This document shows, piece by piece, positions 38,791 to 48,194 of a DNA stretch of 64,000 nucleotides. Below the pieces are notes generated by a model that saw only the letters and a program-made list of their open reading frames with translations, was not told where the DNA came from and did no database searches. How positions within the stretch are numbered: the first letter of the stretch is position 1; each line of letters opens with the position of its first letter. The translations under genes and the position numbers were made by a program. This DNA comes from Bacillota bacterium (GTDB taxonomy: Bacteria > Bacillota > Clostridia > Lachnospirales > Lachnospiraceae), in the NCBI GenBank assembly GCA_023402845.1, contig JAEYFP010000028.1:1-64000 (forward strand), in the 5' to 3' direction.

Positions 38791-39419
38791 TCTCCTTCCA
38801 AAAATTCTTTAAATTGACGTTTGATATCCTCTATTGCTTCTTTTTTTCGAAAAGATGCGTAATGGGAACTTTGCACCGTATGATGCAGCGCTCCGACGCA
38901 CTCCTCTAAATCATCGTTAATAAATAAATAATCATATCGTTCCATTGCCTTTGCTTCCTCTACAGAACGGCGCATGCGGGAGGCAATGACTTCCTCTGAT
39001 TCTGTTCCCCGCTTCTTTAAGCGGTTATAAATTTCCTGTACGGTCGGGGGCATAACAAACAGCAGCAATGTCTCAGGAAATTTTTCTTTGATAATCAGCG
39101 CACCTTGTGTCTCAATTTCCAAAACAACATCCTTGCCCTCCTGAAGCTGCTTCTCTACATACGCTCTCGGCGTGCCATAATAATTGGACACATATTGCGC
39201 GTGCTCTAACAATTCATCCTTTACAATCATATTTTCGAAGCTTTCCTTCGTTACAAAAAAATAATCGACACCGTTTACCTCCCCCGGTCTTGGGCTTCTC
39301 GTCGTCGCGGAAACAGATAACGCATAATTATCGTAACGTCTGAGCAGTTCTTTCATGAGCGTCCCCTTGCCAGAACCCGCAAAACCGGATATTACTAAAA
39401 GAATTCCTTTTTCCCTCAT
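38787..39419 (-). CDS. gmk: Guanylate kinase
   Basis: 210 residues. Phosphorylates GMP to GDP with ATP. P-loop GFAGSGKGT at 12-20, SATTRSPRPGEVNGVDYFF for GMP binding. I chose the ATG at 39419 with GGAG 8 bases upstream over a GTG at 39428. It follows yicC after only 20 bases; the small remA gene that often lies here in Bacillota is absent. Confidence 0.97.
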   Translation of the reverse strand: MREKGILLVISGFAGSGKGTLMKELLRRYDNYALSVSATTRSPRPGEVNGVDYFFVTKESFENMIVKDELLEHAQYVSNYYGTPRAYVEKQLQEGKDVVLEIETQGALIIKEKFPETLLLFVMPPTVQEIYNRLKKRGTESEEVIASRMRRSVEEAKAMERYDYLFINDDLEECVGALHHTVQSSHYASFRKKEAIEDIKRQFKEFLEGE

Positions 39420-39439
39420 TTGATTCACTCCGCCTGATT

Positions 39440-40318
39440 TTATTCGATATTCTGGATCTGTTCTCTAACCTTTTCAATATCCGTCTTTAAATCGATCGCT
39501 CTGTTGGACGTATCCAAATCATTTGCTTTTGATAAAATCGTATTGGCTTCCCGATTCATTTCCTGTGCAATAAAATCCAACTTTCTTCCTACACTTCCGC
39601 CCTCCTGAAGCGTCGCCTTTGTATGCTCGATATGACTGCGCAGACGAACCAGTTCTTCATCGACACAAATCTTGTCCGCAAACAGCGTGGCTTCGGTCAA
39701 AATACGGCTTTCTTCAATCTTGGCATCCGCCAGCAGCTCCGTGACCCGGTCTGTCAGCTTTGCGCGATACTCTGCAACGATTTCCGGTGCCCGTTCTGAA
39801 ATATAGGCAACATGCGCTAACATGCCATCAAGCTTTAAAAGTAAGTCATTCTTTAGATTTCCACCCTCGGTAATTCTTGTCGTGACAAATGACTCCGCCG
39901 CGCCGCGGAGCGCCTTCTCAAGGTCATTCCACAGCTCCTTTTCATCAAAATCCTGTTCTTCCAGGGAAAACACTTCCGGATAGCGGGATAGAGCGGAAAC
40001 CCGGATATCATTTTCTATTGAAAAATCCTCTGCCATCTCTCCCAGATATTTCATATAAGCACCGGCCATATCCTTGTTATATTTCAGGCTGTAGTTATTT
40101 TCTGTAAAATCTTCATATGTGATAAAAATATCCACTTTGCCGCGCTGAATATATTCCTTTAGCAGGTTACGCATTGATGCCTCGAAAAAACTGAGCTTTT
40201 TCGGCATCTTGATGTTAATGTCAAGATATCTGTGATTCACCGCCTTCATTTCTACTGTGATTTTTCGATTTTCGTCCGAAACCTCCTGACGGCCAAAGCC
40301 CGTCATGCTTTTAATCAT
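39440..40318 (-). CDS. yicC: YicC/YloC family endoribonuclease
   Basis: 292 residues. The family's signature N terminus MIKSMTGFGR and the C-terminal REANTILSKANDLD and DLKTDIEKVREQIQNIE are present. Members are RNA endonucleases or stress-related proteins; in Bacillus (yloC) they precede gmk. First gene of the yicC-gmk-rpoZ-rimO-pgsA-cinA series. AGGAG lies 10 bases before the ATG. Confidence 0.93.
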   Translation of the reverse strand: MIKSMTGFGRQEVSDENRKITVEMKAVNHRYLDINIKMPKKLSFFEASMRNLLKEYIQRGKVDIFITYEDFTENNYSLKYNKDMAGAYMKYLGEMAEDFSIENDIRVSALSRYPEVFSLEEQDFDEKELWNDLEKALRGAAESFVTTRITEGGNLKNDLLLKLDGMLAHVAYISERAPEIVAEYRAKLTDRVTELLADAKIEESRILTEATLFADKICVDEELVRLRSHIEHTKATLQEGGSVGRKLDFIAQEMNREANTILSKANDLDTSNRAIDLKTDIEKVREQIQNIE

Positions 40319-40438
40319 ACCCCGTATTCTCCTTTAGTCGCAACTGCTTTCTCGGCTGCATATCAGCTTTCATTATAATCTATCGTTTTCACAACGTCAA
40401 GCAAGCCATTTGCTTTTCTCATCATTTTCTTATATACT

Positions 40439-40560
40439 GGTTACTGTTCACTCCACTGCAAAATACAGCAGTTCCGCGACCAGCAGCACGCTATGCGATG
40501 CACACAAAACGCAAAGATAGCGTTTTGGTGCTGCATTCTGCATCATTTCGCGCATGAGTG
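40439..40560. repeat. Intergenic repeat-like element upstream of rqcH
   Basis: Begins with GGTTACTGTTCACTCC, sharing 15 bases with the element at 35008. Also holds AAAACGC/GCGTTTT (about 40507-40527) as a hairpin. The remaining gap 40319-40438 shows nothing I can support. Confidence 0.5.
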
Positions 40561-40569
40561 GCCTCGGGT

Positions 40570-40598
40570 TTGGCAGCTGGACTGTCACTATATACAAT
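40570..40598 (+). promoter_or_regulatory. Promoter of rqcH
   Basis: TTGGCA (40570-40575), 17-base spacer, TACAAT (40593-40598), 30 bases before the start codon. Confidence 0.7.
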
Positions 40599-40628
40599 AT
40601 TATTAGTCACTGAAAAAAGAGGTATCCT

Positions 40629-42365
40629 ATGGCTTTAGATGGAATTACGATCGCATGCATGGCGGACGAGCTTTCCCGCAAGATTTTGGATGGACGGATT
40701 TATAAAATTGCACAGCCTGAAAACGATGAGCTGCTGCTGACGATCAAAACAGGAAATGGACAGTACCGTCTATTAATCTCTGCCGGTGCATCCCTTCCGT
40801 TTTTGTATCTGACGGAAACAAACAAGCCCAGTCCTATGACTGCACCAAATTTTTGCATGCTGCTGCGCAAGCATGTGCAGAACGGGCGTATCACCGCAAT
40901 CAGGCAGCCAGGTCTGGAGCGTATACTCATGTTTGATATTGAACATTTAAATGAACTTGGTGATCTGTGTAAAAAGACGCTTGTTGTCGAGATTATGGGG
41001 AAGCACAGCAATATTATATTTTTAAATGACGATTATACGATCATTGACAGTATCAAACGTATTTCCGGTGCAGTCAGCTCGGTCAGGGAAGTACTGCCCG
41101 GACGGAATTACTTTATTCCGATGACGCAGGAAAAATATGATCCGTTTACAATTACTAAAAAAGAGTTTTTGGCAGCACTCTGCGCAAAGCCAATGCCTGT
41201 CGCAAAGGCGATCTATGCAACGCTGACCGGCTTCTCGCCTGTCATGGCCGAGGAGCTTTTGTTCCGTGCCGCCATCGAATCATCCATACCGGCAGCGGCT
41301 CTGCCTGAGGAGCATCTGCTGCACCTTTATCATCACTTTGTCTGGCTGATGGATGATGTTTTAAAGAAAAGCTTTGCGCCGCAGATTATTTTCAAGGAGG
41401 AAGTACCGGTCGAATTCGCCGCGCTCCCACTGACACAGTATCAGGACTTTCAGACGCTTGCAAACCCTTCGATCTCTTATATCTTGGAAACCTATTATGC
41501 GAAAAAAAATACAGTCACACGTATCCGCCAGAAATCTGCCGATCTGCGCAAAATCGTTCAAACGGTGCTTGAACGGAACATTAAAAAATATGAGCTGCAG
41601 CAAAAACAGCTGAAGGATACTGAAAAGAAAGATACCTATAAGGTTTTCGGCGAATTAATCAATGCTTATGGCTATGGTCTTGCACCCGGCTGTAAAGCTC
41701 TTGAAGCCGACAATTATTATACAAACGAAAAAGTAAGGATTCCTCTTGATGAAACGCTGACTCCGCAGGAAAACGCAAAAAAATATTTCGACAGATACAA
41801 CAAGCTGAAACGAACGCGGGAGGCTGTCGGCGAACAGGCTGAAGAGACGCAAAAGGAAATCGAGCACTTAAAATCCATCGCCGCATCCTTAGACATCGCA
41901 CTGCTTGAAGAAGATCTGACAGAAATCAAGGAGGAGCTGACAGAGAGCGGTTATATCCGCCGCAAGGGCCATGTAAAGAAAGTAAAGGTCACAAGCCGTC
42001 CCTTTCACTATCTCAGCAGCGACGGCTATCACATCTATGTCGGAAAAAATAATTACCAAAATGAGGATCTGACATTCAAATTTGCAGTGGGAAATGACTG
42101 GTGGTTCCATGCTAAGAGTATCCCCGGCTCCCATGTCATCGTCAAATCAAACGGCGAAGAATTGCCTGATCGGACGTTTGAAGAGGCCGCGAGCCTTGCC
42201 GCCTATTATTCCGGAGGGCGGGAGCAGGGAAAAGTAGAAATCGATTATGCAGAAAAAAAGTATATTAAAAAGCCGAGCGGAGGAAAGCCGGGCTTTGTTG
42301 TCTATTATACGAATTACTCCATGATCGCAGCGCCGGACATCAGTAAAATAACCCAGCTTCCATAA
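40629..42365 (+). CDS. rqcH: NFACT protein, Rqc2 homolog RqcH
   Basis: 578 residues. Binds stalled 50S-peptidyl-tRNA complexes and adds alanine tails that mark nascent chains for decay. Domains in order: NFACT-N (1 to about 200, with LLISAG and MLLRKHVQNGRI), helix-hairpin-helix (around TGFSPVMAEELLFRA), a long coiled coil (about 290-440), and NFACT-R (YHIYVGKNNYQNEDLTFK, WWFHAKSIPGSHVIVK). Often annotated as fibronectin-binding protein, which is a secondary name. Stands alone, converging on glgA. Confidence 0.95.
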   Translation: MALDGITIACMADELSRKILDGRIYKIAQPENDELLLTIKTGNGQYRLLISAGASLPFLYLTETNKPSPMTAPNFCMLLRKHVQNGRITAIRQPGLERILMFDIEHLNELGDLCKKTLVVEIMGKHSNIIFLNDDYTIIDSIKRISGAVSSVREVLPGRNYFIPMTQEKYDPFTITKKEFLAALCAKPMPVAKAIYATLTGFSPVMAEELLFRAAIESSIPAAALPEEHLLHLYHHFVWLMDDVLKKSFAPQIIFKEEVPVEFAALPLTQYQDFQTLANPSISYILETYYAKKNTVTRIRQKSADLRKIVQTVLERNIKKYELQQKQLKDTEKKDTYKVFGELINAYGYGLAPGCKALEADNYYTNEKVRIPLDETLTPQENAKKYFDRYNKLKRTREAVGEQAEETQKEIEHLKSIAASLDIALLEEDLTEIKEELTESGYIRRKGHVKKVKVTSRPFHYLSSDGYHIYVGKNNYQNEDLTFKFAVGNDWWFHAKSIPGSHVIVKSNGEELPDRTFEEAASLAAYYSGGREQGKVEIDYAEKKYIKKPSGGKPGFVVYYTNYSMIAAPDISKITQLP

Positions 42366-42382
42366 AGAAGCCGGGTTATTTT
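42345..42382. terminator. Bidirectional terminator between rqcH and glgA
   Basis: AAAATAACCCAGCTTC (42345-42360) pairs with 42367-42382 with one mismatch and a 6-base loop, T-rich on both sides. It overlaps the last rqcH codons. Confidence 0.85.
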
Positions 42383-42439
42383 ATGCGCAGCTGCTTACGC
42401 GAAACAAAATCCGTACTGCCAAAGCATATTTTTATTCTT

Positions 42440-43888
42440 TCACGGAAGCGAAATAAGCCAATCATACATTTCCTGGTATTTCATGGCCGACACCTGCCAA
42501 GAGAAATCCGCCGCCATCGCCCTGTCCACCATCTTATTCCACTCGCGTTTTTTATTGACATAAATGCTCTGTGCATAGCGCACCATGTTCAGCATCTCAT
42601 GTGCATTATAATTGGTAAAACTGAAACCCGTTCCGGTGCTTTCATATTCGTTATACGGCTCCACTGTGTCTTTCAAACCACCGGTCTCCCTAACGATCGG
42701 AATTGTCCCGTAACGGAGCGCCATCAGCTGCGAAAGGCCGCATGGTTCAAACAGAGACGGCATCAAAAATGCATCCGCCGAGGCATAGATCTTATGGGAA
42801 ACCGCCTCCGAATAATAGATGTTAGCAGAAACCTTATCGGCGTATTTCCAGTCGTAATGCCGAAACATATTCTCGTACTGCTCTTCTCCCGTACCGAGTA
42901 TGACAATCTGAACATCCATTAAACAAAGCTCATCCATCACACAGTTAATCAAATCAAAGCCCTTTTGATCCGTCAGACGGCTGACGATGCCAATCATGAA
43001 TTTTTTATCATCCTGCTCCAGCCCAAGCTCCGCCTGAAGGGCCCGTTTGTTTTTAATTTTTTCTTTTCGAAAATCCTTCGCATTATACGGCTTAACAATA
43101 TAGGCATCGGTCTGAGGATCATACTCTTCGTAATCAATTCCATTCAAAATGCCGCGAAGGTCGTTACTTCTCGCACGCAGCAACCCATCTAAGCCCTCTC
43201 CGTAAAACGGTACTTTGATTTCTTCCGCATAGGTTTTGCTGACCGTTGTGATTGCATCCGCAAATACAAGTCCTCCCTTTAATAAATTTCCGTCTTTATA
43301 AGCTTCCAGCTTGTCCGGCGTAAAAAAATAATCAGGCAGCCCCGTCAGCGCCTTCACAGTCTTGACATCCCAAACACCTTGAAATTTCAGATTATGAATC
43401 GTCATAACAGACTTCATACTACGAAAGAACTCACCCTCGTGAAAGCGCTCCTTTAAAAATACGGGAATCAAACCGGTCTGCCAGTCATGGCAATGTATAA
43501 TTTCAGGCTTAAAATTCACTATAGGAAGCGCAGAAAGTGCAGCTTTGGAAAAGAAAGAAAATTTCTCCAGATCCCAAAGCAAATCGCCGTAAGGCTTATC
43601 TCCTGAAAAATAGTACTCATTATCCACAAAATAAAACGGGATATTCTCGTAAATCAGCTCAAATATACCTACATACTGTGTTTTATTTCCGATTTCCATA
43701 TTAAATTGATCGATATAAGTCATCTTGTCCCGATATTCCTGAGAAATACACAAGTATTTCGGTAAAATAACGCGGACATCAAAGTATCTTTGATCAAAAC
43801 ATTTTGGCAGTGAGCCGATGACATCTGCCAGTCCGCCCGTCTTAATAAAAGGCACACCCTCCGATGCGGCGAATAAAATTTTCTTCAT
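42440..43888 (-). CDS. glgA: Glycogen (starch) synthase, ADP-glucose type
   Basis: 482 residues, GT5 glycosyltransferase. Extends glycogen from ADP-glucose. KTGGLADV at 17-24 is the ADP-glucose binding motif. The C-terminal GT-B half has SRLTDQKGFDLI and SLFEPCGLSQLMALRYGTIPIVRETGGL. AGGGAGG lies 8 bases before the ATG. It follows spo0A on the same strand but has a perfect -10 box of its own. No other glg gene is in the window. Confidence 0.97.
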   Translation of the reverse strand: MKKILFAASEGVPFIKTGGLADVIGSLPKCFDQRYFDVRVILPKYLCISQEYRDKMTYIDQFNMEIGNKTQYVGIFELIYENIPFYFVDNEYYFSGDKPYGDLLWDLEKFSFFSKAALSALPIVNFKPEIIHCHDWQTGLIPVFLKERFHEGEFFRSMKSVMTIHNLKFQGVWDVKTVKALTGLPDYFFTPDKLEAYKDGNLLKGGLVFADAITTVSKTYAEEIKVPFYGEGLDGLLRARSNDLRGILNGIDYEEYDPQTDAYIVKPYNAKDFRKEKIKNKRALQAELGLEQDDKKFMIGIVSRLTDQKGFDLINCVMDELCLMDVQIVILGTGEEQYENMFRHYDWKYADKVSANIYYSEAVSHKIYASADAFLMPSLFEPCGLSQLMALRYGTIPIVRETGGLKDTVEPYNEYESTGTGFSFTNYNAHEMLNMVRYAQSIYVNKKREWNKMVDRAMAADFSWQVSAMKYQEMYDWLISLP

Positions 43889-43924
43889 GGAACAAACCTC
43901 CCTCTCGGAATGTACTACCTAGTT

Positions 43925-43930
43925 ATTATA
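43925..43930 (-). promoter_or_regulatory. Probable -10 box of glgA
   Basis: A perfect TATAAT on the minus strand, 37 bases before glgA. The -35 region is poor, so this is tentative. Confidence 0.45.
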
Positions 43931-43963
43931 CACGAGAAGGAAATTTAAGAAAAGAAGAAAATT

Positions 43964-44767
43964 CTATTTCCTGTTCATACGGTATTGAATCCGTATCTTA
44001 TCCGCAATCAGGGCGACAAACTCCGAATTGGTCGGTTTTCCCTTGCCCATATGTATGGTATAGCCAAACAATTCGTCAATCGTGTCCATCTTTCCCCTGC
44101 TCCATGCCACTTCGATAGCATGGCGGATCGCTCTCTCTACTCTGCTCGGTGTCGTCTGGTAACGCTTTGCAATTGTCGGGTACAGCACCTTCGTGATGGA
44201 ATTAAGCATATCCATATCATTCACCGACATCATGATCGCATCCCGCAAATACTGATAACCTTTAATATGCGCAGGAACACCTATTTCGTGAATAATATTC
44301 GTAACATCGCTCTCCAGATTCACTTCCACATTCGGCTCCTCGGTCTTTTTCTCATAGACAACTTCACGAGCCGTACTTCTTCCCCTGTAATCTTCCTTAA
44401 ACATTTTGATGCGGTTCTTTACCGCTTCGGGATTAAAAGGCTTTAAAATAAAATACTTTGCTCCCAGGCGAAACGCATCCTCCGTGATTTGCTCGTCTCC
44501 CACTGCCGAGAGCACAATAAAGGACGGTATTTTCTTGATTGAACTGTCTTTTTTCACTCTCTGCATAATCTCCAGCCCGTCGAGCTTTGGCAGAATCAGA
44601 TCCAAAAGCACAACATCCGGCTCCTTGTTCTTGATAATCGCGTATGCATCTTCCCCATTATCCGCATGCCCCACTACATCCATTTCGCTATCATTTGCTA
44701 AAACATCGGTTACTACCTCCAGCATTCTTCTGTTGTCGTCAAAAATAGCTACATTCAACTTCTCCAT
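43964..44767 (-). CDS. spo0A: Sporulation master regulator Spo0A
   Basis: 267 residues, same size as the Bacillus protein. Receiver domain: acidic pair Asp10/Asp11, phosphoacceptor Asp56 (VVLLDLILP), switch Lys in FILKPFN. The C-terminal effector domain shows the Spo0A DNA-recognition segment (TTPSRVERAIRHAIEVAWSR). Start: ATG at 44767; in-frame extension to 44863 reaches back into the promoter and is rejected. Usually preceded directly by spoIVB; here the gene upstream is a hydantoinase with its own terminator. Confidence 0.98.
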   Translation of the reverse strand: MEKLNVAIFDDNRRMLEVVTDVLANDSEMDVVGHADNGEDAYAIIKNKEPDVVLLDLILPKLDGLEIMQRVKKDSSIKKIPSFIVLSAVGDEQITEDAFRLGAKYFILKPFNPEAVKNRIKMFKEDYRGRSTAREVVYEKKTEEPNVEVNLESDVTNIIHEIGVPAHIKGYQYLRDAIMMSVNDMDMLNSITKVLYPTIAKRYQTTPSRVERAIRHAIEVAWSRGKMDTIDELFGYTIHMGKGKPTNSEFVALIADKIRIQYRMNRK

Positions 44768-44833
44768 AGTTCCATAGTCCTTTCTATTTTGATAGTCTGC
44801 CGTCAAAATATGTGCGGCACCCTCACATATTAC

Positions 44834-44863
44834 AGTATAGTCAAGGAACAATTTTACAGACAA
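44834..44863 (-). promoter_or_regulatory. Promoter of spo0A
   Basis: On the minus strand TTGTCT (44863-44858), 18 bases, TATACT (44839-44834). About 65 bases before the start. A short AATATGTG/CACATATT hairpin lies in the leader. No clear 0A box was found. Confidence 0.65.
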
Positions 44864-44930
44864 GAGTGAAAATTCGCACTATTCGTTATCTTTTATTATT
44901 TTCTCTCTAAATTTTTAATTATTCGCACAA

Positions 44931-44954
44931 AAAAGGGCTCTTACAAGCCCTTTT
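44931..44954 (-). terminator. Terminator of the dihydropyrimidinase gene
   Basis: AAAAGGGCT and AGCCCTTTT around a 6-base loop, followed on the minus strand by TTTTTTG. It overlaps the stop codon of the gene. Confidence 0.85.
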
Positions 44955-46323
44955 GATAGAATCCTTTTTCTCTTTTTATAAATTCTCCTCTTCTCCGATC
45001 TCCGACATAAACACCTGCCTTTACTATGATCTCGCCGCGCGAAAGTGTCATGACCGGACAGCCTTTGATAGAAATACCTTCATATACCGTATAATCTACA
45101 TTTTCATGAAGTGCTTCCTTTGTGATTGTCAACTTTCCTTTCGGATCATACAAGACCAGATCCGCATCGGATCCCGGCGCAATCGTTCCCTTCTGCGGAT
45201 ACATGCCGAATATTTTTGCCGGATTAAGGGAAGTCAGCTCCACAATCCGATTCAGCGTCAGTCCATGCTTTGGTCCCTCGGACAATAACAATGGCATCCG
45301 TTCCTCAATGCCTGTACCGCCATTCGGTATTTTGGAAAAGTCAAACCTGCCCCGCTTTTTTTCTTCAAAGGGAAATGGACAGTGATCCGTCGCTATTACC
45401 TGCAGCGTGCCATTTTTCAGCTGCTCCCACAAATAAACGGTATCCTCCTCTTTTCTGAGCGGCGGAGACATGACATATTTGGCTCCCTCAAAGTCCGGTT
45501 TTTCATAGACTTCATCGGTTAAAAACAGATATTGCGGGCAGGTTTCAGCAAGCACTGCCTGACCGTTTTCCTGAGCCTCTTTAATCCGCTTCACGCCCTC
45601 CCTGCACGTATTATGCACGATATAAACCGGCGCCCCGGCGATCGCGGCAAGCTCAAGAACCCGGTTTACCGCCTCGCCCTCACACGAAGCCGGACGTGAA
45701 ATGGGATGGTATTTCGGCTCAGTCTTTCCGGCCTTCAAAAGTTCTTCGGTCAGATGTCTGATCACATAATAATTCTCGCAATGAACCGTAATGAGTGCAC
45801 CGCACTCTCTTGCTTTTTCAAGTATTCTTAAAAGTTCCTCATCGTTTACGCGCATATCGTAGACAAGGTAAACTTTAAAGCTTGTAATTCCCTCCCGCAT
45901 CATATCATCCATTTCGGCAAGCGTTTCTTTATCAGCTCTTGTTATCGCAATATGCAAGCCGTAATCCAGACATGATTTTCTGCCCTTTTCCTTCCATATC
46001 TCAAGTGCCTCGCGAAGCGTTCCTCCAGCCGGCTGGCATGCATAGTCTATAAAAGAAGTGGTCCCGCCGATAGCTGCCGCTATAGAGCCCGTTTCAAAGT
46101 CATCTGCCGACTTAAGATCTTCGTTCAACTGCATATCCAAATGTGTATGGACATCAATTCCTCCCGGAAATATGTACTTTCCCTCAGCATCTATGATTTC
46201 CTCCGCATTTAGATCCACACCGACAGCGGCAATTTTCCCCTCCGAAATACCAATATCTGCTCGATAAGTATCTGTGGCAGTGACAATTGTTCCATTCTTG
46301 ATCACTCTGTCAAATGCTTTCAT
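44941..46323 (-). CDS. hydA: Dihydropyrimidinase / D-hydantoinase
   Basis: 460 residues. Opens the ring of dihydropyrimidines or 5-substituted hydantoins to N-carbamoyl amino acids. The amidohydrolase metal site is complete: His59 and His61 (DVHTHLD), carboxylated Lys150 (ITSFKVYLVYDM), His181 (ITVHCEN), a His in IVHNTC and Asp in ATDHCPF. GGGGAG lies 5 bases before the ATG. It starts 21 bases after the exported protein gene and is probably co-transcribed with it. No carbamoylase or dihydropyrimidine dehydrogenase is in the window, so the pathway is incomplete here. Confidence 0.93.
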   Translation of the reverse strand: MKAFDRVIKNGTIVTATDTYRADIGISEGKIAAVGVDLNAEEIIDAEGKYIFPGGIDVHTHLDMQLNEDLKSADDFETGSIAAAIGGTTSFIDYACQPAGGTLREALEIWKEKGRKSCLDYGLHIAITRADKETLAEMDDMMREGITSFKVYLVYDMRVNDEELLRILEKARECGALITVHCENYYVIRHLTEELLKAGKTEPKYHPISRPASCEGEAVNRVLELAAIAGAPVYIVHNTCREGVKRIKEAQENGQAVLAETCPQYLFLTDEVYEKPDFEGAKYVMSPPLRKEEDTVYLWEQLKNGTLQVIATDHCPFPFEEKKRGRFDFSKIPNGGTGIEERMPLLLSEGPKHGLTLNRIVELTSLNPAKIFGMYPQKGTIAPGSDADLVLYDPKGKLTITKEALHENVDYTVYEGISIKGCPVMTLSRGEIIVKAGVYVGDRRRGEFIKREKGFYQKGL

Positions 46324-46344
46324 ACCGACTCCCCTGCCTCCTGA

Positions 46345-47568
46345 TTATTCATAATATTCGCTGTAATCCAGTTTCTCAATTTGATAGGTATTCTCATATT
46401 TATCGATCACATTTTTCAGGATACTTGAATTACTGTGCGACGCAGAAATAATCTGGGGTGAAGTGAAATCATAGTCCATGCTTCCGTCCGCATTTATGAT
46501 AATATTGCTAAAGCGTACGACTGCCTCCGCATCGCAGGTAACACCGTCTGCCTGCGTAATTTTCACAAAATAGATCAAATCCAAATCGTTATAATGATTT
46601 CCGTCCTTTCCTGCCGCCTCCGGCTTTACCGATTTAAAATAAGCGGATATGAGAGATGGTTCCAGCCATTCAAAGGTAGCCTTTTTATTAATATAAACCG
46701 GAACAAGATTCGCTTCACAGAATATTCTGACTCCATATTCATTGGCATTGGTAAACGCTGATTTGCCTGCCGAAACAGCCTCTCCAATCAGCTCCTTTGG
46801 CAATTCGGAAGCTGAGCCGGCATAGGAATCCGTACCCTCTACCTTATATTCCATAATACATTCTTCCGAGGACGTATCAATGGAATAATTCTTTTTTAGG
46901 CACTCCTCCTCGCTGAAGTATGCCCTGATTTTCACAATATCTCCGGAAGCATAATATTTCTGGTACTCCACCGGATTAAAAACAATCCCTTGAATAAACT
47001 CATTCGTACTGTTATTTATAATTTCTATTGTAATATTAGGCGACACACCGTCAAAGCGCACCTCTAAATCTTTAAACAGTTCTTCTACGGTCAGATTTGC
47101 AGCCGTTGAAAGACCCGATACCATAACTTCCTCACTCTTGGAAAGAACCTTTATTTTGAGCTTCTTTGCAAGTGTCTCATCATAACGGTAGCTGATCAAA
47201 ACTTTGCTTCCGTTGCTCAGATCTCCTTCATTCTCAACCTCTGCGGAAATACTTTTCATAAAACTGTCATAATCGGAATCACTGGATTGCTCTTCATGGA
47301 ACAGGGAACTATGATCGCTTTCCTTCACCCGCGCGGTCATTTCATTCAGTGCTGCTTCATCTATTGTCAGTACTGCCGAACCTTTTGTATTGTATCCCTC
47401 ATAGCTTACCGAAAAATATTCACTTAAATTCATTGTTTCGTAGGGAAGAAAGTCCTTTGCCACAAATATGGCGGCCGCGCAGAATATACAAAACATGATC
47501 ACTCCGCAAATAATCCGAGTTCGTCTGCGCTGTCTCCTTTCCCAGCTTGTCAGCCTTTTCTTCTTCAT
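46345..47568 (-). CDS. Membrane-anchored exported protein of unknown function
   Basis: 407 residues. Basic N terminus then one membrane span (about 19-37) and an extracytoplasmic body. The body has two beta-rich modules of the kind seen in clostridial exported proteins: FSVSYEGYNTKGSAVL through LSNGSKVLISYRYDE, and LEVRFDGVSPNITIEIINNS through YYASGDIVKIRAYF. A third region near the C terminus reads DLDLIYFVKITQ. No catalytic motif recognised. It is joined to the dihydropyrimidinase gene by a 21-base gap and has its own promoter. A role in binding or sensing outside the cell is only a guess. Confidence 0.8.
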   Translation of the reverse strand: MKKKRLTSWERRQRRRTRIICGVIMFCIFCAAAIFVAKDFLPYETMNLSEYFSVSYEGYNTKGSAVLTIDEAALNEMTARVKESDHSSLFHEEQSSDSDYDSFMKSISAEVENEGDLSNGSKVLISYRYDETLAKKLKIKVLSKSEEVMVSGLSTAANLTVEELFKDLEVRFDGVSPNITIEIINNSTNEFIQGIVFNPVEYQKYYASGDIVKIRAYFSEEECLKKNYSIDTSSEECIMEYKVEGTDSYAGSASELPKELIGEAVSAGKSAFTNANEYGVRIFCEANLVPVYINKKATFEWLEPSLISAYFKSVKPEAAGKDGNHYNDLDLIYFVKITQADGVTCDAEAVVRFSNIIINADGSMDYDFTSPQIISASHSNSSILKNVIDKYENTYQIEKLDYSEYYE

Positions 47569-47638
47569 AGAATCCTCTTTAACTTTATCCTGTTTCTGTT
47601 ATTTCGCACGAATAAAGTCAATACGAAATACGGTTATT

Positions 47639-47666
47639 ATTGTAGCACAGAAAACAGCAAAAACAA
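47639..47666 (-). promoter_or_regulatory. Promoter of the exported protein and dihydropyrimidinase genes
   Basis: On the minus strand TTGTTT (47666-47661), 16 bases, TACAAT (47644-47639), about 70 bases before the start. Confidence 0.6.
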
Positions 47667-47726
47667 GAGGTGAAATCAAATTTCACGTTTTGTTCATGAT
47701 TATTTGACATTTTCCTGTTATAATCT

Positions 47727-48194
47727 CTATTCTTTTTCAGGTTTGTCCGGCAGCAGAATTCCTCTTTGCTCTATCGAGGTTGAAAATACAATCAGTGTTC
47801 TTGTTCTGCCGAATCGCTGCAGTTCTCCAATAAACTGATCAAGCTCCACCGTACTGTGAAACAGTACCTCAAGCAGCATGGAATAATCCCCCGTCACACA
47901 ATTGCATTCTATTACATTCGGGCATTTTTTTACATAAGGATAAAATTCCTTCTTATCCATCGGCTCTACCTCCAGACTGATAAATGCCTTAATATGATAT
48001 CCGAGCGCAATCGGATCTATCTGTGCACGAAAACCCGTGATATAACCGTTTTTCACAAGTGCATCAATTCGAGCGGATACAGCCGGTGCGGATAAAAATA
48101 CTTTTACCGCCAATTCCTTTAATGAGACTCTCGTATTCACCTGAAGCATATTTAATATTTGAATATCGATGTGATCTAATTCATTTTTTTTCAT
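47727..48194 (-). CDS. Lrp/AsnC family transcriptional regulator
   Basis: 155 residues. N-terminal helix-turn-helix (LDHIDIQILNMLQVNTRVSL, ELAVKVFLSAPAVSARI) and C-terminal RAM ligand-binding domain (residues about 65-150). Lrp regulators respond to amino acids. Start: ATG at 48194 with AAGGAG 7 bases upstream, rather than 48215. Divergently transcribed from glutamate dehydrogenase, the likely target (inference). Confidence 0.93.
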   Translation of the reverse strand: MKKNELDHIDIQILNMLQVNTRVSLKELAVKVFLSAPAVSARIDALVKNGYITGFRAQIDPIALGYHIKAFISLEVEPMDKKEFYPYVKKCPNVIECNCVTGDYSMLLEVLFHSTVELDQFIGELQRFGRTRTLIVFSTSIEQRGILLPDKPEKE

